Positions 40,577 to 50,475 of a stretch of DNA of 64,000 nt are shown here, in pieces. Both the position numbers and the translations under genes were made by a program. The stretch spans positions 2,790,001 to 2,854,000 of the forward strand of contig OZ254088.1 in assembly GCA_965267605.1 (NCBI GenBank), written 5' to 3'. The DNA comes from G965267605 sp965267605. Lineage in GTDB: Bacteria > Bacteroidota > Bacteroidia > Flavobacteriales_E > Vicingaceae. The notes beneath the pieces were generated by a model that did no database searches, was not told where the DNA came from, and worked only from the letters and a program-made list of their open reading frames with translations. The stretch's first letter is position 1; every line of letters begins with the position of its first letter.

Positions 40577-43101
40577 TAAAACAAGAAGGTTAGCATGCAG
40601 AAGTATGCAGTCCCATACATGTAACCCAGTTTCGGTGGAAAGCGATCGATGTCATTCGAATCGTATCTCAACTGCTCATATCCACCGGTTGCAAAATCCT
40701 TTTCGTTCAACACGTTGGTTACGCTTACAAATAAGCGCAAGTACTTATCCTTGATTTTCCAGCTCTTACCACCGTACACATCAATGGTATAACCGTATTC
40801 TAATTCTGTTGGCTGAAGTATGTCATTCCACTGTGGATCTGAATCCACATACTTGGTAACAGCCTCTTCTGTTCTTCTATCCGGATTCGGAGGAAGGAAG
40901 ATGTCATCAAAGTAATTGGCACTGGCACCTGCAAACCAATATTTCGGACTGTTGTATTTCAAGCCAATAGTCGCAGCTGTTTGAGGCATGGCACCAATAG
41001 GGTAATTCTTCAAGTAGATTGTTCGGTCAGCCGCAAGTGTCTCTTCTGAGTTGTCTCTTGTAATTGTGGCGGAGGGTCGTGAGTTCCATATGTACTGCCC
41101 TGTTGTAAAAGCACCATCGACAGTCCATGTTGTAAACACTGTTGAAGAGAATCCAACCTCTACGCCCTGATGCAGATGATCTACCCCAGTCATGGAATAG
41201 TTGACGAATGAATTCAGGTCATCATGATAGAAACTTCGGTTCCAAATCTGATTATTGAACTCGGTATAGAACAGTGTGGCTCTGGCCTTGAACTTAGGAT
41301 ACCTCACCAGATAACTAAAGTCTGCTGAAAGCACTTCAGTGTCGTCCAAATTGCTCACGACCTGATCTCTGGATCGTGGAGAGAGGTATATATCCCTTAG
41401 GTATGGGGCACGTGTTTGATAGAACCCATTGGCTCGTACAATGTGCCTTCCTGTGATCTTATACAACGCCCCACCCTTTACACCGTAATTGATAAAATCG
41501 TGAGTTTCGGACTTCCCAAAACTCTCCGGGAACAATCCCTTCTGAATCTTTCCTTCTCTCCAATACGATGTATATGAAGCATTCACAGCACCATATACTT
41601 CAACCTTCTTGACAGCATAATTGTACTGGAAGAATGCATCACTTACGATGGAATTCATGGTATAATCGTATCCAAACCGATCACCTTCAACTACTGTTTT
41701 GTTTGGCGTGGAAAGATCGTTTTGCAGTGCATCATCACTTTCAGAATCTTCTTGTGCGAAATTGTCAATGTCCAGCCAGAAATCTCCTCCAAGAAGGTCT
41801 TCTACAACTTTGAAATTCTGACTTTGGTAGTAGTATGCATTTAAGCCTGCGGTGATCTCCCCATTCTCCCCATGCTGTTTATTGAAGTTGGTGGCCAAAC
41901 CATACTGTCTGGGGTCTTGCCGCCATTCTTCAACAATGTACTTGGAGCGAGCTCCAATGACCGTACTACCCGCCACACCATTGGCGTTCTCAACCTGGTA
42001 AAGGTTCTTCTTGTTCGCAAAATACAGCTGGTCCCAATCTATTTGACGAATGTGTGAATTGGCAGGATCTTGCCAGTCCGCCCTTATCTGGTCATAAAGG
42101 GTTTGGTTGTCTTGATTGTAGCTCGGAAGGTATCTGTAGTAGTCTGGTCTTGGGTCCTTGGCATCCTGCCAATTCAGAGAGGTATTTCCGAATTTCCCTG
42201 TCATATGGTACAGCGATGTATTCAGCCGCCCCTTGTTTTTCATTTCCCAGTAATGGCTTAACATGAAAATGGGTCGGTGAGAAGTTCTGATCCTTGCATT
42301 CCGTTTCTCCCCGTTCTGATAACCCCAATATGGATTATAGAAGTTATTTCCCGTAAGATCATAGGCTTCCTGAATGGCAATTCCTTGACGCCCTTGCGCA
42401 TAAGCCGCACCCATACCAACAAGTCCTAAACTGTGGTTGTCGTTGATCTTTCTTTCGGCCGATAGAAAATAACTCACACCGTTGTATGATGTTCCTTCCA
42501 CATAACCTTCTTCCGAGTATCTGCCAGACAAGGATACCGTGTAGGCCCAATTGTTTTGCATTAAACCAGTGGAAGTAGTGGCCATAATCCTGTGGCGATA
42601 AGTACGATTGGTAATGGCATAAGACACCCTGTTACCCGCTCGCTTCTCCGATGCCCTTAACGATATGTTCGAGAATCCGCCAACACCTCCAAAGTGATAG
42701 GGTGATGCAGCGATACCATTTCTTGATTCCGGATACCGCGTGATATCGTTCAAACCACCCCAAAGAGACCAAACACCCCAGCCGCTCTCCGGGTCGTTCA
42801 TCTTGGCGCCATTGAGCATTACTGTGTAATTCTCGGAACTGTACCCCCTTTGCCTGAAGCGTGCCGCAAAAAACCTGAAGCCACTGGCCTGCACGAAAAC
42901 ATCCTTAGAAGATTGTAGCAATCCGGAAATATCCTGCGATTGACTCTCGCTTTCGATATCGTCTGCAGCGATGGTAAAAGTTGGTACAAGATTTGAATTT
43001 AACTCCAGCGTATCCTGCCCAGTTGAATCTATCTGTGCATGCAGTTGCATCGTAGAGAACGCCAACAGGCAAAATGCGATATAACGTAATCGAAGGGTCA
43101 C
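40576..43101 (-). CDS. TonB-dependent receptor of the putative nucleic-acid scavenging locus
   Basis: An 841-residue outer-membrane receptor. A GTG start and signal peptide ending QLHAQ lead directly into a plug without a carboxypeptidase-like domain (FTIAADDIESESQSQDISGLL, FRQRGYSSENYTVMLNGAKM, FGGVGGFSNISLRAS). A long barrel with aromatic strands follows and ends in FCMLTFLF. Probable substrate is a nucleotide, oligonucleotide or phosphate product released by the neighbouring nucleases; this is inference from context. The start codon is GTG (43099-43101). The gene heads an operon ending at 37963. Confidence 0.88.
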   Translation of the reverse strand: MTLRLRYIAFCLLAFSTMQLHAQIDSTGQDTLELNSNLVPTFTIAADDIESESQSQDISGLLQSSKDVFVQASGFRFFAARFRQRGYSSENYTVMLNGAKMNDPESGWGVWSLWGGLNDITRYPESRNGIAASPYHFGGVGGFSNISLRASEKRAGNRVSYAITNRTYRHRIMATTSTGLMQNNWAYTVSLSGRYSEEGYVEGTSYNGVSYFLSAERKINDNHSLGLVGMGAAYAQGRQGIAIQEAYDLTGNNFYNPYWGYQNGEKRNARIRTSHRPIFMLSHYWEMKNKGRLNTSLYHMTGKFGNTSLNWQDAKDPRPDYYRYLPSYNQDNQTLYDQIRADWQDPANSHIRQIDWDQLYFANKKNLYQVENANGVAGSTVIGARSKYIVEEWRQDPRQYGLATNFNKQHGENGEITAGLNAYYYQSQNFKVVEDLLGGDFWLDIDNFAQEDSESDDALQNDLSTPNKTVVEGDRFGYDYTMNSIVSDAFFQYNYAVKKVEVYGAVNASYTSYWREGKIQKGLFPESFGKSETHDFINYGVKGGALYKITGRHIVRANGFYQTRAPYLRDIYLSPRSRDQVVSNLDDTEVLSADFSYLVRYPKFKARATLFYTEFNNQIWNRSFYHDDLNSFVNYSMTGVDHLHQGVEVGFSSTVFTTWTVDGAFTTGQYIWNSRPSATITRDNSEETLAADRTIYLKNYPIGAMPQTAATIGLKYNSPKYWFAGASANYFDDIFLPPNPDRRTEEAVTKYVDSDPQWNDILQPTELEYGYTIDVYGGKSWKIKDKYLRLFVSVTNVLNEKDFATGGYEQLRYDSNDIDRFPPKLGYMYGTAYFCMLTFLF

Positions 43102-43281
43102 TTCCTTACTTCTAAAAGTTGAATAAAATTACGTTATCTGAGGGAGGGAGAGCAAACATAGCAAATCTACATGGTAATTGAATTGGCTGTAATGACAATT
43201 GTAAAATTTAACCTTCCATTCATACTCCGATAGCATATGATTCCTTATTCTTGCTTCATCCCGCTCTCATCAATTTCTAGT

Positions 43282-44331
43282 ATGAAAAGGCTTATAACGC
43301 TGATAATGTGTGCATTGGCGGTCAATACGCTGTGGGCTCAAGATGAGAAGAAGGAGTATGTCATCGCTTGTATTGGATTCTACAACCTTGAGAATCTGTT
43401 CGACACGATCGTTGATCCGGACACCAATCTGATATTGCGAGAGGATTTCACACCTCACGGACCTAAAGTCTGGAACTCAAAGCGCTATGCTGAAAAGATG
43501 GATAGGCTAAGTGAGGTTATCAGTAAAATGGGTACAGAAGTAACTCCAGATGGTCCCGCGGTACTCGGTGTAACAGAAGTGGAAAACAGAAGCGTTCTGG
43601 AGGACCTGGTGAATACACCTAAACTGAAGCCGCGTGGGTACAAGGTTATTCACTACGACTCACCTGACAAAAGAGGAATTGATGTTGGATTCCTCTACCA
43701 ACCCAAGTATTTCAAACCTGTTTCCAGCAGAAATATCCCGCTCAACTTTACAGATGATCCAAAGCACAAAACAAGAGATCAGTTACTGGTTTCCGGCTAC
43801 CTTAATGGTGAAATGGTTCACTTCGTGGTAACTCACTGGCCTTCTAGGCGTGGTGGAGAGAAACGCAGCAGACCTGGGAGAATTGCCGCGGCTGAGCTAG
43901 GCAGAAAGATCATTGATTCGCTACGCGCAAAAGACCCCAATGCGAAGGTCCTGTATATGGGCGATCTCAACGATGATCCAACCGATGCAAGTGTAAAGAA
44001 GTATATGATGGCAGTTGGGAAACAAGATGAAATGGGCCCAAAGAAACTGTTCAATCCAATGGAGGATCTTTATAAAAAAGGCGTTGGCACCCTGGCCTGG
44101 AGAGATACATGGAACTTGTTTGATCAAATCATCTTATCCTCACCGTTGATCTCAAAAGATTATTCAAGTTTCAGGTATTACAAGGTTCAGATATTCAACA
44201 AGAAGTTCTTGCTAAACCCAAAAGGCAACTTCAAAGGATATCCTTTCAGAACCTATGTTGGCACCAACTATCAGGGTGGATATAGCGACCATTTCCCGGT
44301 TTACGTATTTTTAATCAAGGAGAAGAAGTAG
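43282..44331 (+). CDS. Secreted endonuclease/exonuclease/phosphatase family enzyme
   Basis: A 349-residue secreted metal-dependent phosphodiesterase. After a signal peptide (NTLWAQ) it carries the EEP motif series: IGFYNLENLFDT, VLGVTEVENRSV, VVTHWPSRRGGEKRS, MGDLNDDPTDA and GGYSDHFPVYVF. The catalytic Glu, Asn, Asp and His residues of the family are all visible. Likely to hydrolyse nucleic acid or other phosphodiesters outside the cell or in the periplasm. It is divergent from the TonB receptor gene and four bases upstream of a second EEP gene. Confidence 0.88.
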   Translation: MKRLITLIMCALAVNTLWAQDEKKEYVIACIGFYNLENLFDTIVDPDTNLILREDFTPHGPKVWNSKRYAEKMDRLSEVISKMGTEVTPDGPAVLGVTEVENRSVLEDLVNTPKLKPRGYKVIHYDSPDKRGIDVGFLYQPKYFKPVSSRNIPLNFTDDPKHKTRDQLLVSGYLNGEMVHFVVTHWPSRRGGEKRSRPGRIAAAELGRKIIDSLRAKDPNAKVLYMGDLNDDPTDASVKKYMMAVGKQDEMGPKKLFNPMEDLYKKGVGTLAWRDTWNLFDQIILSSPLISKDYSSFRYYKVQIFNKKFLLNPKGNFKGYPFRTYVGTNYQGGYSDHFPVYVFLIKEKK

Positions 44332-44335
44332 CCCC

Positions 44336-45538
44336 TTGAAGAGAATCCTGATCATATTGCTAGTGTCGTTAAGCACACAAACCTTTGCACAAGACACGCT
44401 GAGTGTGATGTATTATAACCTGCTCAGGTTCCCCAGTGCGCAAGCCAATAGAGAAGACACGCTTAGGAAGATCCTTCAATATGCCAAACCGGATATACTG
44501 CTGGTTTGCGAATTGGAAACAAATGCGGCTGCTAATTCGATCCTGAACAATTCACTCAATGTTGGTGGCATCAGCTATTACCAAAAGGCCAATTTCATCG
44601 ATGGCTTCGATATGGATAACATGATGTACTACAACTCCAACAAAGTTGCGTTGGTAAGTCAGCAGAACATCCCAACGGTAGTTAGAGACATTAGCGAGTA
44701 TCTGGTCTACTCCAAACAGAGTCTGGGTACCACCAATGATACAGTGTTCATCCATTTGTATTGTATGCATCTCAAAGCTGGCAGCGACTTCTCAGATGAA
44801 CAGGACAGGAAGAACATGGTGAATTCTCTGAAGAACAGAATTGACAACCTGCCGTGGCATGAGAACATCATTGCAGGAGGAGACATGAACTTCTACTATA
44901 ATACGGAACCAGCCTACCCTGTAATGACTTCTGTTGGTACTGTTTCATTGTTCGACCCGATCAATGCAGTTGGAAGCTGGAACAACAATGCTTCTTTCTC
45001 CAATGTGCATACTCAAAGTACGCGCTCAGTCCAGCTCTATGGTGGTGCTAGTGGCGGTATGGATGATCGGTTTGACCAGATTTTCGTGAACAATGAATTG
45101 CTCAATGGAGCTAAGAACTGCAAGTACATCACTGGGTCGTATACCACACTAGGGCAGGATGGACAACACTTCAATAAAGCGATCAACGCAAGTCCGAATA
45201 ACACAAGTGCCCCTGACTCTATTATCAACGCACTGTACTACATGTCTGATCATTTACCGATCTCCATAGATCTGCTCATTGACTATACCCTGGGTGGAGA
45301 TGAGTATGATACACAATGGAATGCATTTTACTACCACGGATCGTTAATGCTAAATTCCGAACACCTGGAGCATCAAATGCAGGTGGAGATTTGGGATGAG
45401 GTTGGAAGAAGAGTAAGTATGGTCGAAGCAGGTTCTGGGACCAGATTCACTGTAAATCTGGAACTGTCACCCGGTTTCTATATTGCAAAATTCAAGGGAG
45501 AACATCGGGAAGAAACCATCAAGTTCTTCCATCACTAG
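44336..45538 (+). CDS. Secreted EEP-family enzyme with T9SS-like tail
   Basis: A 400-residue EEP enzyme with a TTG start four bases after the preceding stop. Signal peptide ends at TFAQ. Motifs are SVMYYNLLRFP, LLVCELETNAAAN, YCMHLKAGSDF, IAGGDMNFYYN and MSDHLPISIDL. A final beta-rich 90-residue segment (EHQMQVEIWDEVGRRVSMVE, VNLELSPGFYIAKFKGEHREETIKF) resembles the T9SS type A sorting domain. Together with the upstream enzyme it gives the locus two secreted nuclease-type hydrolases. Substrate preference between the two cannot be told from the sequence. Confidence 0.85.
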   Translation: MKRILIILLVSLSTQTFAQDTLSVMYYNLLRFPSAQANREDTLRKILQYAKPDILLVCELETNAAANSILNNSLNVGGISYYQKANFIDGFDMDNMMYYNSNKVALVSQQNIPTVVRDISEYLVYSKQSLGTTNDTVFIHLYCMHLKAGSDFSDEQDRKNMVNSLKNRIDNLPWHENIIAGGDMNFYYNTEPAYPVMTSVGTVSLFDPINAVGSWNNNASFSNVHTQSTRSVQLYGGASGGMDDRFDQIFVNNELLNGAKNCKYITGSYTTLGQDGQHFNKAINASPNNTSAPDSIINALYYMSDHLPISIDLLIDYTLGGDEYDTQWNAFYYHGSLMLNSEHLEHQMQVEIWDEVGRRVSMVEAGSGTRFTVNLELSPGFYIAKFKGEHREETIKFFHH

Positions 45539-45963
45539 TTGGGCCTTCTTTCCAACCAGTATATAAAGCACTTGCCATCAATGCAGCAGTGCATTCTGAA
45601 AGAGTTCTTTTCAAGGTCGATGATCTTGTAAGGTCCACTGTTAATCTTATTCTTAACAGGCTTCTGATCGAAAAATTCTATTGAATTGTCATCGGGATAG
45701 AGCTCCCAAAATTTAGGAACTGTAGTACGCTGACCCGTTTGCTTGTGTGTAACGTCAATTGTACAGCGATCTTCTTTACCGAACAGATATACCATTTTCT
45801 TTGGCGGGACGAATTCTCTGTCCGCCTCAAGAACAGATTCATTCTGCACTTTCATTTTTACCACTTCCCATGCACCAAACAACTGGCCAGGACTGTAGGT
45901 CGTTTTCTGCCCCCAAACATTTGGAAGCACAAACATTGCCATAATGAAAAGACAGAAACGCAT
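45535..45963 (-). CDS. Small exported lipocalin-like protein
   Basis: A 142-residue protein with a signal peptide ending at VWGQ. The mature region GQLFGAWEVVKMKVQNES and IEFFDQKPVKNKINSG looks like a short lipocalin-like beta-barrel of the kind used as small envelope proteins; conserved cysteines occur in FRMHCCIDGKCF. No catalytic motif. The ATG at 45963 is used; a GTG one codon upstream is possible. It converges on the EEP gene with a 4-base overlap. Confidence 0.7.
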   Translation of the reverse strand: MRFCLFIMAMFVLPNVWGQKTTYSPGQLFGAWEVVKMKVQNESVLEADREFVPPKKMVYLFGKEDRCTIDVTHKQTGQRTTVPKFWELYPDDNSIEFFDQKPVKNKINSGPYKIIDLEKNSFRMHCCIDGKCFIYWLERRPN

Positions 45964-45975
45964 CACCCAAAGATA

Positions 45976-46743
45976 TCAAAGATCATGCCTATGGAGGAAC
46001 ACACGAACCTCCTCGAAAAATTCCTCTCTCGCTTCATAATGAACCCAATGACCGGAATCAAGTCCCATAAATTCAGCTTTGGGAAACAATGATCTGATCT
46101 TTTCGTGATCCTCTTCCAATACGTAATCTGAGTTGGTACCGTAAATAAAGATCGCAGGAGCATCCACAGATGAGCCTAATATCGGAGCAAGGATATGCTC
46201 CATACTCTGCTTTAGACCCTCGAGGTTGAATTTGAGTTTGAGGTATTCTTTGTTTACCCAGTAAAGATTTTTGAGCAAGAACTGCCGCACCATCGGACTT
46301 TCGATGTAAGGGAAAATAGCTTCCTCAGCATCATTCCTACTCGTGAATTTTCCTTCCTCCAATTCTTCAAGGCCTTGAATAATCACATCGTGCCGGGGTT
46401 CATATGCCTTAATGCCCATATCCACCACCACCAAACCATCCACCATCTGAGGGTACCGCATGGCAAATTGCATGATCGTCTTTCCACCCATAGAATGTCC
46501 TAGTAACGTTGCTTTCTGAATACCCAAGTCTTCTAGTAACTCGGCCAGGTCATCAGCAAGAAGATCGTAATTGAAATCATCGCTATGCTCAGATTTTCCA
46601 TGGTTGCGTTGATCAACCAACACCACCCTATTGAAATTGGCGAACTGCTTACCTAATGTTTGCCAATTGTCAAGAGAGCCAAACAATCCATGAAGGATAA
46701 CCAATGGCTTCCCCTCTCCAAAGTCCTTATAATTCAGCTTCAT
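45976..46743 (-). CDS. Alpha/beta-hydrolase (YbfF-like esterase)
   Basis: A 255-residue hydrolase with oxyanion motif LHGLFGSLDNW, nucleophile elbow LLGHSMGGKTIMQF (Ser near residue 96) and catalytic His in SGHWVHYEAREEF. The catalytic aspartate region is IYGTNSDYVLEED. It probably cleaves a carboxyl ester of unknown identity. Its ATG overlaps the pdxJ stop (ATGA), so it is translated with pdxJ. Confidence 0.9.
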   Translation of the reverse strand: MKLNYKDFGEGKPLVILHGLFGSLDNWQTLGKQFANFNRVVLVDQRNHGKSEHSDDFNYDLLADDLAELLEDLGIQKATLLGHSMGGKTIMQFAMRYPQMVDGLVVVDMGIKAYEPRHDVIIQGLEELEEGKFTSRNDAEEAIFPYIESPMVRQFLLKNLYWVNKEYLKLKFNLEGLKQSMEHILAPILGSSVDAPAIFIYGTNSDYVLEEDHEKIRSLFPKAEFMGLDSGHWVHYEAREEFFEEVRVFLHRHDL

Positions 46744-47453
46744 TGAAGTCGTGCCTTATACATTCTGATCGCATTCTCCAGACCCAAATACAATGCGTCT
46801 GAGATCAAGGCATGGCCAATAGATACCTCTAATAAACCTGGAATCTTATCGGCAAAAAACCCCAGGTTCTCCAAATTCAGGTCGTGTCCTGCGTTCACAC
46901 CAATGCCAATTTCCTCAGCCTTCAACGCGGCTTCCACGAAAGGCTGAATGGCAGTTTCCCGGTCTACGCTATACCCATTGGCATAACTTTCCGTGTACAG
47001 TTCGATTCTGTCAGCACCAGTTTCTAACGCTCCTTCTACCATTGCAGGATCCGAGTTGACAAATATGGACGTTCTGACTCCATGCGTCTTGATCTCATGA
47101 ATGACATCCGACAATAGATCTTTGTTCGCAACTGTATCCCATCCGTTGTTGGACGTAAGTGCTTCCGGAGGGTCAGGAACAAGTGTTACCTGATGGGGTT
47201 TCACGGTTGTAACCAGCTCTAGAAAAGAAGGACTTGGATAACCTTCCACATTAAACTCCGTTCGCACCTGTTTTGCCAGTGCTCTTACGTCATCGAAAGT
47301 GATGTGCCTTGCATCTGGACGAGGATGAACAGTGATGCCTTCAGCACCAAACTTTTCGCAGTCTGTTGCCACCTTCAGCACGTTGGGAACATCCCCTCCC
47401 CGTGCATTTCTCAACGTGGCTACCTTGTTGATATTTACGCTTAATAGTGTCAT
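46740..47453 (-). CDS. pdxJ: Pyridoxine 5'-phosphate synthase
   Basis: A 237-residue TIM-barrel enzyme condensing 1-deoxyxylulose 5-phosphate with 3-amino-2-oxopropyl phosphate to make vitamin B6. Landmarks are LSVNINKVATLRNARGGDVPN at the start, GITVHPRPDARHI, VTLVPDPPEALTSNNGWD, DRIELYTESYA, GINAGHD-like GVNAGHDLN and SIGHALISDAL. Full length. Upstream partner of the esterase. Confidence 0.96.
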   Translation of the reverse strand: MTLLSVNINKVATLRNARGGDVPNVLKVATDCEKFGAEGITVHPRPDARHITFDDVRALAKQVRTEFNVEGYPSPSFLELVTTVKPHQVTLVPDPPEALTSNNGWDTVANKDLLSDVIHEIKTHGVRTSIFVNSDPAMVEGALETGADRIELYTESYANGYSVDRETAIQPFVEAALKAEEIGIGVNAGHDLNLENLGFFADKIPGLLEVSIGHALISDALYLGLENAIRMYKARLQ

Positions 47454-47464
47454 GAAATAAATAC

Positions 47465-47472
47465 TACATTTG
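47465..47472 (+). promoter_or_regulatory. Candidate -7 element of the CBS/TamA-like/nadK run
   Basis: TACATTTG matches TAnnTTTG, 26 bases before the CBS gene ATG. A good -33 element is not obvious. Confidence 0.45.
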
Positions 47473-47498
47473 CTCAGGTTCGCCCTAATAACGGTAGA

Positions 47499-48164
47499 AT
47501 GACAGCAAAAGATATAGCCAATTTCGACATTCCAGCTGCAAAGAAAACAGATTCTATTGATGCAGTATTAACCTGGATGGAAGAATTCAAGGTGAGCCAC
47601 ATCCCTATCATCGAAGGTGATCAGTACATCGGACTCATCAATGAGAATGATCTATTGGATCAAACGGATGGAAATGCGCTCATGGAAACCGTTGCAAATC
47701 TGGCCGACCACGAATTACACATAGATGCCAATCAACACGCATTTGAGGTAGTTAATACCATTGCCAGTGAAGGGATCACATTACTGCCGGTATTGGGAGA
47801 CAACAACAAGTATCTGGGATCCATAGGCCTTTCTTATCTGATCGGTCGGCTTTCAGAAATTGGTTCGTATGAAGGTGAAGGATCTATTCTCATTCTGGAG
47901 TTGAATGTAAACGATTACTCTCTTTCGGAAATTGCGAGAATCGTTGAATCCAATGATGCCAAGATCATCTCCTGTTATACCACCACCCATTCCGATTCTA
48001 CGAAATTGGATGTAACCATTAAGATCAACAAAACAGATGTTAGCGGTGTGATTCAAACATTCGAAAGGTTTGAATACAATGTGGTTGCATCATTCAATAC
48101 CACGAATTACTACGAGGACCTGAAGGATCGTTATGATCAATTCATGCGTTACCTGAACACCTGA
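47499..48164 (+). CDS. CBS-domain protein
   Basis: A 221-residue cytoplasmic protein with two CBS motifs in the N-terminal half (AVLTWMEEFKVSHIPIIEGDQYIGLINENDLL and EVVNTIASEGITLLPVLGDNNKYLGSIGLSYLI are the two core repeats). The C-terminal region (LILELNVNDYSLSEIARIVE) looks like an ACT-type module. CBS pairs bind adenosyl nucleotides and act as energy sensors. First gene of a run with one-base overlaps (TGATG) into the TamA/BamA-like gene and then nadK. Confidence 0.9.
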   Translation: MTAKDIANFDIPAAKKTDSIDAVLTWMEEFKVSHIPIIEGDQYIGLINENDLLDQTDGNALMETVANLADHELHIDANQHAFEVVNTIASEGITLLPVLGDNNKYLGSIGLSYLIGRLSEIGSYEGEGSILILELNVNDYSLSEIARIVESNDAKIISCYTTTHSDSTKLDVTIKINKTDVSGVIQTFERFEYNVVASFNTTNYYEDLKDRYDQFMRYLNT

Positions 48165-49558
48165 TGTTCCGCTTCTTTCGTACTTCTTTGCTTGTGATGG
48201 TGCTAACCATTACCAACGCCATTGTATTTGGGCAGGATCGAAGAGGGCCCATGGTTGTTCAGGAAATAACCATCATTGGAAACACCAAGACCAAGCCGCA
48301 CATCATTCTAAGGGAACTCACTTTTCAAAAGGGAGATACCATTTTGCCGGGTGAGCTTCAGGACCAAATGAAGGTATCCCGCGGTAACCTCACCAATACA
48401 CTCCTGTTCAACTTCGTTACACTTAACCCTTTGATCCAGGGCAACCGGATCACCATGTTCGTTACTGTTGCTGAACGATGGTATACCTGGCCCATTCCAC
48501 TCTTCGACATAGCCGAACCTAACGTTAACCAATGGTTAAGATCTCCAGACCTGGCGCGCGCCAGCTACGGGATGTACCTGGCACAAGAAAATTTCCGTGG
48601 TCGCAGAGAGTCTTTGCGTGCACGCTTTCAATGGGGATATATTCGAGCCTTAGGACTTGTATACCGGGTTCCATATCTGAATAAAAAGCAAAAGCTGGGA
48701 ATGGAATTTGCCGTAAACGGAGGAGCGAAAAATGAAGCCCTGTATGGCACTATGGACAATGACCGCCTCTTTCATAAAAGTGATGACCAGGTGGCCCGAA
48801 GATTAGACGCTTCTCTAACTTTAAGATACAGGAACGCGTATTTCTTCAGACATGAACTCACAACCGGATTCACCTATGCGGACATTGCAGACTCTCTTCT
48901 GTTTTACAATCCAACCTACCTAAGTCCGTCTGGAGGAAGAGTGCAACGATACATCAATTTCGCTTATCGGCTTAGGTTCAATAACACCGACTACATCAAT
49001 TTTCCAACCCGTGGCTTGTACGGTGAAATCACTGCAACCCAACGAGGTATCAATGTTCTAGAAAGTGACAATGCAACCACTTTCTTTGGCACCAAAGTCC
49101 GATACTTCAAGCCTCTCGGTAAAAGACTGTTCTACGCTACAGGTTTAACGGCCAGGATTACGCTAGATAAGTTTCAACCCTATATATCGCAGACCTCGAT
49201 AGGCTATCACGAACACATCAGAGGGTTCGAATATTCGGTGATCGATGCGCAACATTACGGTATCATTAAAAACCAAATTCGTTGGGCCATACTACCCCAA
49301 CAAGACGTTACCGTGAAATTCATTCCCATTGAAAAGTTCAAACGCATCCCCTATGCGGTTTACTTTGGCTTCTTCAATGACCTGGGATATGCGTCAACCC
49401 CAACCCATCTTACAAGTCCAAGAACAAACAAGGTTCTTTCGGGCACTGGTGCAGCACTTGATTTCGTGACATACTATGATCGAATTCTAAGAATTGAGTA
49501 TTCCTTCAACAATTTTGGGGAATCAGGTATCTTTGTACACTTCACAACGCCCATCTGA
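48164..49558 (+). CDS. BamA/TamA-like outer-membrane protein
   Basis: A 464-residue outer-membrane protein with a signal peptide (IVFGQ), a single POTRA-like module (VQEITIIGNTKTKPHIILREL, MKVSRGNLTNTLLFNFVTLN) and an Omp85-type barrel ending in SGIFVHFTTPI. It is too short for BamA, which is encoded separately at 52956, so it is an accessory assembly or transport barrel. The POTRA opening GNTKTKPHIILREL is standard for the family. It overlaps both neighbours by one base. Confidence 0.85.
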   Translation: MFRFFRTSLLVMVLTITNAIVFGQDRRGPMVVQEITIIGNTKTKPHIILRELTFQKGDTILPGELQDQMKVSRGNLTNTLLFNFVTLNPLIQGNRITMFVTVAERWYTWPIPLFDIAEPNVNQWLRSPDLARASYGMYLAQENFRGRRESLRARFQWGYIRALGLVYRVPYLNKKQKLGMEFAVNGGAKNEALYGTMDNDRLFHKSDDQVARRLDASLTLRYRNAYFFRHELTTGFTYADIADSLLFYNPTYLSPSGGRVQRYINFAYRLRFNNTDYINFPTRGLYGEITATQRGINVLESDNATTFFGTKVRYFKPLGKRLFYATGLTARITLDKFQPYISQTSIGYHEHIRGFEYSVIDAQHYGIIKNQIRWAILPQQDVTVKFIPIEKFKRIPYAVYFGFFNDLGYASTPTHLTSPRTNKVLSGTGAALDFVTYYDRILRIEYSFNNFGESGIFVHFTTPI

Positions 49559-50424
49559 TGCGGATTGCGATATATGGACAGGTGATCAGCGAAGACCAAC
49601 ACCAGGTTGTCTTTGATCTTATCGAGCGCATTGCTGAAAGGAACTGGTCTGTTTGTCTACATAGAACCTTTGCCAAGCAATTTGGAGCGCAACTGCCTGA
49701 TATTAAGCTATTTGAAAAACACAGGGAGCTTACTTCCAATGCAGATTTTCTATTTAGTGTTGGAGGTGATGGCACACTGCTTAACACCATTGGTTTGGTT
49801 AGAGATTCAGGAATCCCGGTACTGGGTATCAACGTTGGAAGACTGGGTTTCCTTTCAAGCATAAAGCCAAGTGAAATTGATAAAGCACTTGATGAAATTG
49901 AAGAAGATAAGGTAGTTCTAGACCAACGTACTTTGATCCAGGTAAAGATCAATGGTGACACTGAACACACCATGTTCGCATTGAATGATGTGACACTTCA
50001 GAAACGTGATAATTCATCCATGATAACCATCGAAGCTCATCTTGGTGAGCAACATCTCAATACTTACTGGGCAGATGGTTTGATCATTTCTACTCCTACT
50101 GGTGCTACAGCCTACTCATTAAGCTGCGGTGGGCCAATTGTTTCACCCGAGTTGTCTTCCTGGATCGTTACACCCATCGCACCACACAACCTGAACGTAA
50201 GACCGCTGGTTATAGGTGATGGCAATGAATTGCAATTGACTGTGACCGGAAGAGGTGAAAAGTTCATGGTGTCTGCAGATTCCAGGTCAAAAAGAATAGA
50301 TATGGGGACCAAACTCACGATCAGAAAGGCAGAACATATATTCAATATTGTTCGTTTAAGTGAGTACGACTATTACACCAATTTGCGCTCTAAGCTTAAT
50401 TGGGGGCTCGATCAAAGGAACTGA
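49558..50424 (+). CDS. nadK: NAD kinase
   Basis: A 288-residue kinase that phosphorylates NAD to NADP using ATP. The signature SVGGDGTLLNT is near residue 68, with INVGRLGFLSS and STPTGATAYSLSCGGPIVSP (substrate/metal binding) further on. Full length with no frameshift. It starts in a TGATG overlap with the outer-membrane protein gene. Confidence 0.96.
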   Translation: MRIAIYGQVISEDQHQVVFDLIERIAERNWSVCLHRTFAKQFGAQLPDIKLFEKHRELTSNADFLFSVGGDGTLLNTIGLVRDSGIPVLGINVGRLGFLSSIKPSEIDKALDEIEEDKVVLDQRTLIQVKINGDTEHTMFALNDVTLQKRDNSSMITIEAHLGEQHLNTYWADGLIISTPTGATAYSLSCGGPIVSPELSSWIVTPIAPHNLNVRPLVIGDGNELQLTVTGRGEKFMVSADSRSKRIDMGTKLTIRKAEHIFNIVRLSEYDYYTNLRSKLNWGLDQRN

Positions 50425-50475
50425 TTCAGCGGTAATGTTGTCGTGAAGAAACTTGGAGTACAAAACCAATGGAGG

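Noticed and set aside
43102..43281. Pho-type repeats between the TonB receptor and EEP genes
   Set aside because: Only single TTTAACC-like words occur; there is no 11-bp repeated array, so phosphate control of this locus is not supported by this signal.
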